64,000 nucleotides of DNA. Source: Craterostigma plantagineum. Lineage: Eukaryota; Streptophyta; Magnoliopsida; Lamiales; Linderniaceae. This document shows, one piece after another, positions 58,200 through 64,000 of this stretch. A model generated the notes under the pieces. It was not told the origin of the DNA, made no database searches, and saw only the letters and a list, made by a program, of their open reading frames with translations. The stretch is taken from positions 1 through 64,000 of the forward strand of contig JAPQWV010001666.1 in assembly GCA_027422505.1 (NCBI GenBank). The letters are read 5' to 3'. The position numbers were made by a program, and so were the translations under genes. How positions within the stretch are numbered: the first letter of the stretch is position 1; each line of letters begins with the position of its first letter.

Positions 58200-59251
58200 G
58201 CCTAATTCTGTGCTTATTTGATCTGATTTTGATGTTTATGTGCTCGCATAAGTAGTATTAATCAATCAGGATTAGACCGGTAGCAATCAGAATCATGATT
58301 TGAGTCGAATTTTTATTCTGTGATAGTACTGTTCGTGCGAAAACAGTATGAACGTGTTTTGATTTTCGTTAAATTGAACATTATTTGCTTCAAAACATGT
58401 TTAATCTTCTGTTCGTGAATAATCAGTAGCTGATTCGAGCATATACCTGTAGTTTCATTGATTAATCTCAAGTATTTGCTTGAATCTGTGTTAAAATCGT
58501 ATTCTGCGTTTAAACTGTGAATTTTAATTTTCTCGCTAAGTCTTCGATCGAATTAATTTCTCGATCGAAAACCTCTGTGCGAGAAATTTTGCTCAATTAG
58601 AATACGGATTAGCTACTAGTCGCTGTTGTCAAGAACGTCTTTAGAAATATTTACGAGCGATAAAATTTCGACGAGAATTGACTATTTTGACCCCCGCGCA
58701 AAACTTTTCTCTCGAAAAATTAGTCGTTCACACATATTTGATTCTCGCCCGTAAAATTTTTTTCGGTCAACCTAGATTTGACTCAGTGAGAAATTCCTTA
58801 GGGCACTGTACCTCAACGACCAAAATCAATTAAAAGAAATTTTACGCTCGAAAATTCTGGTCAATCTTTTGAGTCTTACATTGTGGATTCTGGTCAACAA
58901 AATTTTTCGACGCTTAAAAATTTTCGATCGCAAAACTTCACTCAATAATTTACGATTGATCTCACTGTTTGCACAATTCTCAGCGTAAAATTACATTCAA
59001 GTGAAATATTTCCGCTCGAAAAATTTTGAACAGTGCCTGACGCGCGAAAATAGTATCATCTTTTCAAATCGAAGAAATTATTTTCGATCAAACTTTAAAG
59101 ATTGAATTGAAATAATTCTCGATCATTTTGAATCAAACGCTACTAACATATTTGCTACTTGTGAAGCTTACTACATCAAAGTTCAATCATCAAAACTAAC
59201 GAAAATCCTACATCAACTCCCCAAAAATAAAAAAAAAAATCGAGAAGAAGG
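58200..59251 (+). other. Family B leader after the A insertion (right arm)
   Basis: Continues the B leader that was broken at 44,161. AT-rich with TCGATCGA, GCGAAAA and GAACAGTG words; no gene. Confidence 0.8.
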
Positions 59252-59458
59252 ATGGATGCTTACTCGCTAGGAAATGACAACCATCCACCAATCTTGCAAC
59301 GCGGCGAATAACAGTTTGGAGAAGCCGCTTCCTAAATTTCATAGCCTTGAAAGATCAAGCTGAAAATCTGTTAAACTAACTCGAAGAGGGACCCGCACAG
59401 TTCTGGGTTAACGTAGCCGGTGATGACATGATTACTCCTCAAATTTCCGCTACTAGGC
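59252..59458 (+). pseudogene. gag: Family B gag, N-terminal fragment (right arm)
   Basis: ATG at 59,252. Same MDAYSLGNDNHPPILQRGE start and shared TAA as the left arm; one base lost near 59,310 shifts the frame here. Cut at 59,458 by the inverted B' LTR. Confidence 0.78.
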
Positions 59459-59798
59459 TGTTAGGTCCTACGATTAACAACTCTATGATCCTAGGCATGA
59501 ATTCTAAGTTTCGATGATAATGATTGACATTAAGATTCGATCGAAAAACTCAAATGAAGAACAAAAGAGAGAATTCGAGTAGAGTGAGAAAGTTACTATT
59601 GTTCTCTCTCTAGAAATGAATTGCAAGCCTTTCGAATCAATTTCAAAAATTTCTCTATTGATTGCGATTGATACAAAGTATTATACCAAAACACACTTGG
59701 TATAAATATCTATCTAGTCCTAATCTACGGACTAATACAAATAAAGCCCCTATTACAAGGACAACTAATCAAAGCACAATTAGAATTGATCTTGTACA
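59459..59798 (-). repeat. Family B' 3' LTR, minus strand (right arm)
   Basis: 340 bp, same borders as the left arm (minus strand TGTACAAGAT...CCTAACA). Confidence 0.88.
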
Positions 59799-59812
59799 TT
59801 CTCCCCTTTGTG
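59799..59812 (-). other. B' polypurine tract (right arm)
   Basis: Minus strand CACAAAGGGGAGAA next to the LTR. Confidence 0.88.
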
Positions 59813-59829
59813 CTTGATTGCGTCTCCCG

Positions 59830-62800
59830 CTGTTAGTCCTCGTCGGGCATAGTACGATCTGCGCAAGCCCAGCGCATGCTCAAAGTTCCTGAGCGTGTTT
59901 CTCAGCTCCAGTCGCTCCTCGATATCTTCTAATAGTTCCATTAGGAGCGGCTGTTCTCTCACGAACCTGTGGATCCTCAGCATCGTATCTCAATTGATTT
60001 CTTCCAACCTCTGCTCGATGTTTTTCCTGACGACCATGAGCGTCCCATCGCAAAATTATGAATCTCAATCTTCAGCATCAAACCATTCTTCTTTGATATT
60101 GGATTGTGGTAGGTGATGCTAGGACTGAGCTGATGTGCACGTGATTGTTGGAAAGCCCATCGATCTCAGATCCTTTGTTGAGCGGAGCGGTCATGTTAAC
60201 CTTCTTCATGTTGCTCTCCAGAGCCATCTGAAGGTCGTGTGCGGCAAAGTACTTGACTTGGCGCATCATGAACGGTAGTCCCTCGAGTCCTTCTTTCTTG
60301 ATGAAGCCTTGAGGACTTTGTACTTCTCCTCGTACAGCTGATAGAGATGGTATACCTCATCAGTAGGATGTGCGGTAGGTCGCTCTCGCTTAGATCTTCT
60401 TGAGTTCTATCTACTCGCTCGATGGTGTAGTGAGGTGTTGGAAGTCCTCCTTTTGCACAATATATGCTGAGTAGTTGGCATATTGGGGAGAGACTCTTAT
60501 AATGGCTCTTGACTTGTTCTTTAGTCATCCCCAGCCTTACATCAGGTCCAAGCTTGGTCAGCATCCAAAGGTAGGTCATCATCTTCTGCTGATCCCAGTG
60601 AGAGATCCCTCTCAGCTCGAACTCGTTTGGCTTCTTAACTCTCTCGGTGACCTCCAAATGTTTTCACGAACTTTTCAAGGAAGGGGATTTCTATTCGGAT
60701 GTTCTCCCACGGCATGTCGATCCGAACGGTCCCTGGCGTTAGCCTTGTAGAGGGAGCCGCTTGTTGCGCGATCAACTCTGGTAGCCTTGGGATGTTTTGC
60801 TCGTAGTCTTCACCTTCCAGAAGCTCGTCGTCTTCTATGATCACGAGGTCTATGGAGGCTTGATGTAGGAAATTCCGAACGTCCTGAAGCCATCGTATTT
60901 GATGCTCCTCGGGCATGGAATGGGTCATCCACTGTCATTCGGAGATGTATTTGTCTAGAACCTCGTGTGGATTGTCGCCATGTCCTGAGGGGCCCGGTTG
61001 GTCTGGAGCGACCGAGGGAGTAGCTTGAGTAGCTGCTAGGGCTACTGCACTTGCTTCTTCTTCCGGAAGTAAGGGGCTTGTCAGAATCGATGGTGTGGGC
61101 GGAGGCGTCCTTAGGTGAAAGGTTGGTGGGTCGATATGGGTTAGAGTGGTGGTGCGGTGCGTGGTTTGGGTAGTTTGGGTGTGCGTGGTTTCTCCGGCTC
61201 CAGTTCCTGTCTGCGCAGAGCCCGAGCCTTGGCCTTGTTCTTGACCACTCGTAGATGTCGTGGCCTCTTCTCCCCTCATGAGGTCCTGATTGTCAGGATC
61301 GTCATGTCTGCGTCTTGAGTGGGAGCTTTGACCTCGGCAAGTTTCAGCAGGTGGCTCACGATGATCCACCAATCGCCTATAAAGAGACTCTTCTTGAGGC
61401 GACCGGATGGAGAGGCCAATCAGGCGGACGAGTAGGATGTCGTGGAGCTCGGTTATGGGTATTGTGTATGGGTGATGAGGATGGATGAAGTGGCTAAAGG
61501 GTCGGTGGTGTGGGTTGTGGAGGTGTGAGGTTGGGCTGTGACTAGTGTGCCCTTCGGAGACAGGTGCTTTCCCGTGTCTCTGCGGGATGTCTCTATGCAG
61601 TAAGAACTCTCTCCGTTAGTCTTCAAGCGATTGAACAGCAGCGGAGAGAGCGGCTTGGAATTGCTCGTTCATCACAAATGGTGCGGACGCCTCCGTAGAA
61701 GGACAAGGACGACTGATGTCGCCTGTTAACAACCCTTGAGCAGACACCGGCTCCTCAGTTGGCTCACAGTCACTTGAGGTTGTGACTGTATGAGACTTCC
61801 ATCCAATCCTCGATTTGAATCTAGAAGATTCGCGTCTACGGATGTTGTGAGAGGCTCAGATTGAACCTGTACGTCAACATTTCGACGTCGAGGCGGTAGT
61901 GATAGTCTGATCCTCGCCCCGACCGCCGTGTGATAGTGGGCTGCGGCTCTAGATTGAGCGATAAAGGGTCCTCAGCCCTAGAAGGTATGACAAGCGGCGT
62001 GTCTGACGTGGTGGAGACGACGGTGAAGAGGGACTCGATCTGAAAGCTCAGTCGACGTGGAGTCCGTCTTTTAAGTTGGATCACCTCATCAGACTCAGTG
62101 TCTGACGAGGGAAGCCGTGTGAGGTGTCGGTTCTCGTGCTTCTTCCTCACCAGCGTGTTCTGTCGTCTTAGGTGGTGAGTGTGCCCCGTTCCGCCTTGGG
62201 CTGTGCCTCCTCAGGAGAACCTCCTCAATAGGCTCTTGGAGCACGCCTACATGTACGGGCACCTCCACCTGATATTCGTGTTCAGGAGCCTCAAGCGCCA
62301 TCTCAGTAGCCACGACGTCTATAGTGTATCATCTACGTCGGGCATTTGCTCTTCGACCAAGGAGACTCCTGTTGAAGCTCCTGAGCGATATCATCGTGTC
62401 CTCAAGGCTTGGTTGGTGTTGCGGTTGGGGAGGGCTAACTTCGAGATCTGTCGAGGGCCCTCGATCATCTCCTCGGTGAGGTGATTCTCCCGGCAGTAAG
62501 TTCGATACACGTCTCCCTGGGGGTCGGCGAGACGTAGCAGCTAAAAGAAATCGGCATCGACGGTTGGTCCAGGTCCATGAGCCGTGGATTGTGGAAGAAT
62601 TTGAGCCTGGTGGTTTATAATTTCCTCCAGGAGGTAGACGAGGGATGGACTCGTGCAACTCCAGGAATTCCCTTATGATCACATTAAACCACCGAGCGTA
62701 AGGCACATTCTTCGATCTCCAATTCTCCTTTTGCCGAATCTGGTCTACAAGATCATTCCAGATCAGCTGTGTGAAATCGTAATTTCTGGAGAATGCAAGT

Positions 62801-63315
62801 CCGTGAAAGATCCGCAGTATGTTGCCATTGCCCTTGTCGAAGCAGCATGCTTGGGCGATAGACACTTGTTCACATCCCGAACAATGTCTTCCACGGATGA
62901 GGATACCTCTGCTCTGGGCTTGAGCTATCTAGGTGAGCTGCGGTTGATATCCCATCTGCATGAAATCATGCACCATTTCTGATCTGATGGGAGCGGTCGT
63001 AGTTTGCGCTGTATGGCAGGCCCAGAATCATCCCGAACCGGTCTTGTCCATATGTATGTGCCGCGTCCCATGGTTGAGAAGGAGAATGCTCCATTATCCA
63101 TTGCTCCTTATATACATCCCCAGAATGCGGGAGATAGACCATTGGCACCGATACGGTGACCGTCAATGCATGCCAGATGGGGTGGCCTTGCAGGATAGAT
63201 ATAATGATCTCGTCTGGACACCGAAAGGTGCTCAGATCGAGCTGGAAATTCGTATCCTGGATCTTCAAATACAGGTTGTGGTCGTATATGTGATTATAAC
63301 GAGGGAGCGATCCAT
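59830..63315 (-). pseudogene. Family B' extra ORF (right arm)
   Basis: Leftward; the start ATG homologous to 17,291 is at 63,315, though an indel just after it puts the longer open frame in phase with an ATG at 63,343. N-terminal module: LDLSTFRCPDEIIISILQGH then PIWHALT, GNGNILRIFHGLAFSRNYDF, NVPYARWFNVIIREFLELHE. Middle: EVPVHVGVLQEPIEEV and Thr/Pro-rich stretches with a GQEQGQGSGS segment (about 61,220). C-terminal module: KPNEFELRGISHWDQQKMMT, LGMTKEQVKSHYKSLSPICQ, YFAAHDLQMALESNMKKVNM, and a KFCDGTLMVV motif disrupted by a one-base loss in this copy. Parallel in order and placement to the A extra ORF. Function unknown. Confidence 0.78.
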
Positions 63316-64000
63316 CTGAAAAAATAAGAGATATAAAGTTCATTAGTTCATAAATTTGATTTTAGTCGAAAATTGATTTAATTTCATCAAACTATATATT
63401 ATAACAAGTCATAACATGTTTGATGAATTTTGATTTGAAATCGTGTAGGATGCATATAGTATAATTGATTTTGAAAAATGTAATGGCATGGTCGTAATTT
63501 CGAATGAAACATATAACGCGTGGAAGAAACTTCGCAATTTTCTAAGTGTTTGATCGTGGAAAATGTCACTGTTCATGCGAGATATTTTGCGCTCGAAAAA
63601 TTTGATTTGCAAATTGATTTCCTATGCATTGATTTCAATTGAAATAACTCCGTTTAATTTTGAGATCGAGAAAAATTTATTCGCTAATGTTTCGCTACAG
63701 TGTAAAAGACTTAGAGAAAAATCTTCTAAGTGTTGAAGTTGGAATCGTGAGACTGTAGTCGATCAATTTTACGATCGAGAAAAATTCACGTAAATTTACG
63801 ATCGAGAAATTATTTCTCAGGTAAATTTACTATCGAAAAATTTTCCTCGATTGAATAAAATTTTCGATTTGAAATTTGTCGAGCGGTACGTGATTTTCGA
63901 TCCTAAGTAAAATTTTCGCTGCGATAAATTTATTTTCTATCGAGAAATAGTCAACGAAAGAAAAACTAAGTCAATCGTCGGGAAATTTTACGATCAATAA
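63316..64000 (-). other. B' spacer (right arm), cut by window end
   Basis: AT-rich, ACGATCGAGAAATTT words, includes one CGCTACAGTG (about 63,691) like the family A tandem units. No gene. Confidence 0.7.

Larger units (their letters stand above)
45990..64000. repeat. Right arm of the 18-kb direct repeat
   Basis: Second copy of 1-17,976. It keeps longer open frames than the left arm, mostly because the left arm has gained or lost single bases in homopolymer runs. The window end cuts it at the point matching about 17,976 in the left arm, so it is unknown whether the gypsy-type LTR that starts at 18,385 in the left arm also follows here. Confidence 0.95.

Overview
This is plant (eudicot-like) intergenic DNA made almost entirely of nested retrotransposons. 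I found no intact host gene, tRNA, rRNA or CRISPR array. Coding capacity belongs to Ty1/copia elements, large Ty3/gypsy-type LTRs lie in the middle, and one short decayed stretch resembles a captured host ERF gene. Lineage names are from motif reading without a database search.

Layout. (1) Positions 1-17,976 and 45,990-64,000 are the same sequence at an offset of about 46.0 kb. Each arm holds the 3' part of a giant copia element (family A), an interrupted relative (family B, plus strand: leader and start of gag), and an inverted B element (B', minus strand: 3' LTR, a large extra ORF, AT-rich spacer). (2) 18,385-32,387 is a nest of gypsy-type LTRs, a dead copia fragment and a thrice-repeated unknown unit. 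(3) 32,388-41,593 is a degenerate minus-strand copia element, D. (4) 41,594-43,680 is a gypsy-like fragment, E. (5) 43,687-64,000 is the composite B[A]B/B' locus, with A complete from 5' LTR to 3' LTR (44,162-58,194, 14.0 kb) and flanked by a perfect 5-bp duplication GAAGT.

How the parts work together. A has LTR - primer binding site - 1.4-kb leader - gag (zinc knuckle, long coiled-coil extension) - protease - integrase - reverse transcriptase - RNase H - repeated polypurine tracts - 2-kb AT-rich repeat spacer - one extra sense ORF of about 1,200 codons - terminal polypurine tract - LTR. The extra ORF has an N-terminal module around a GHPLRHA motif, a Pro/Ser/Thr-rich middle and a C-terminal module around FSDGTL. 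B' carries the same ORF (GHPIWHALT and FCDGTL), so two LTR families share it. This is the best candidate for an under-described system. Other notable signals are serial hairpins with constant loops and covarying stems in the gypsy-type LTRs, and a divergence pattern between the two 18-kb arms that is almost purely single-base indels, which looks like residual long-read error or a duplicated assembly. All polyproteins are broken: some breaks are shared by both arms (old, real), many are in one arm only (probably artefact).
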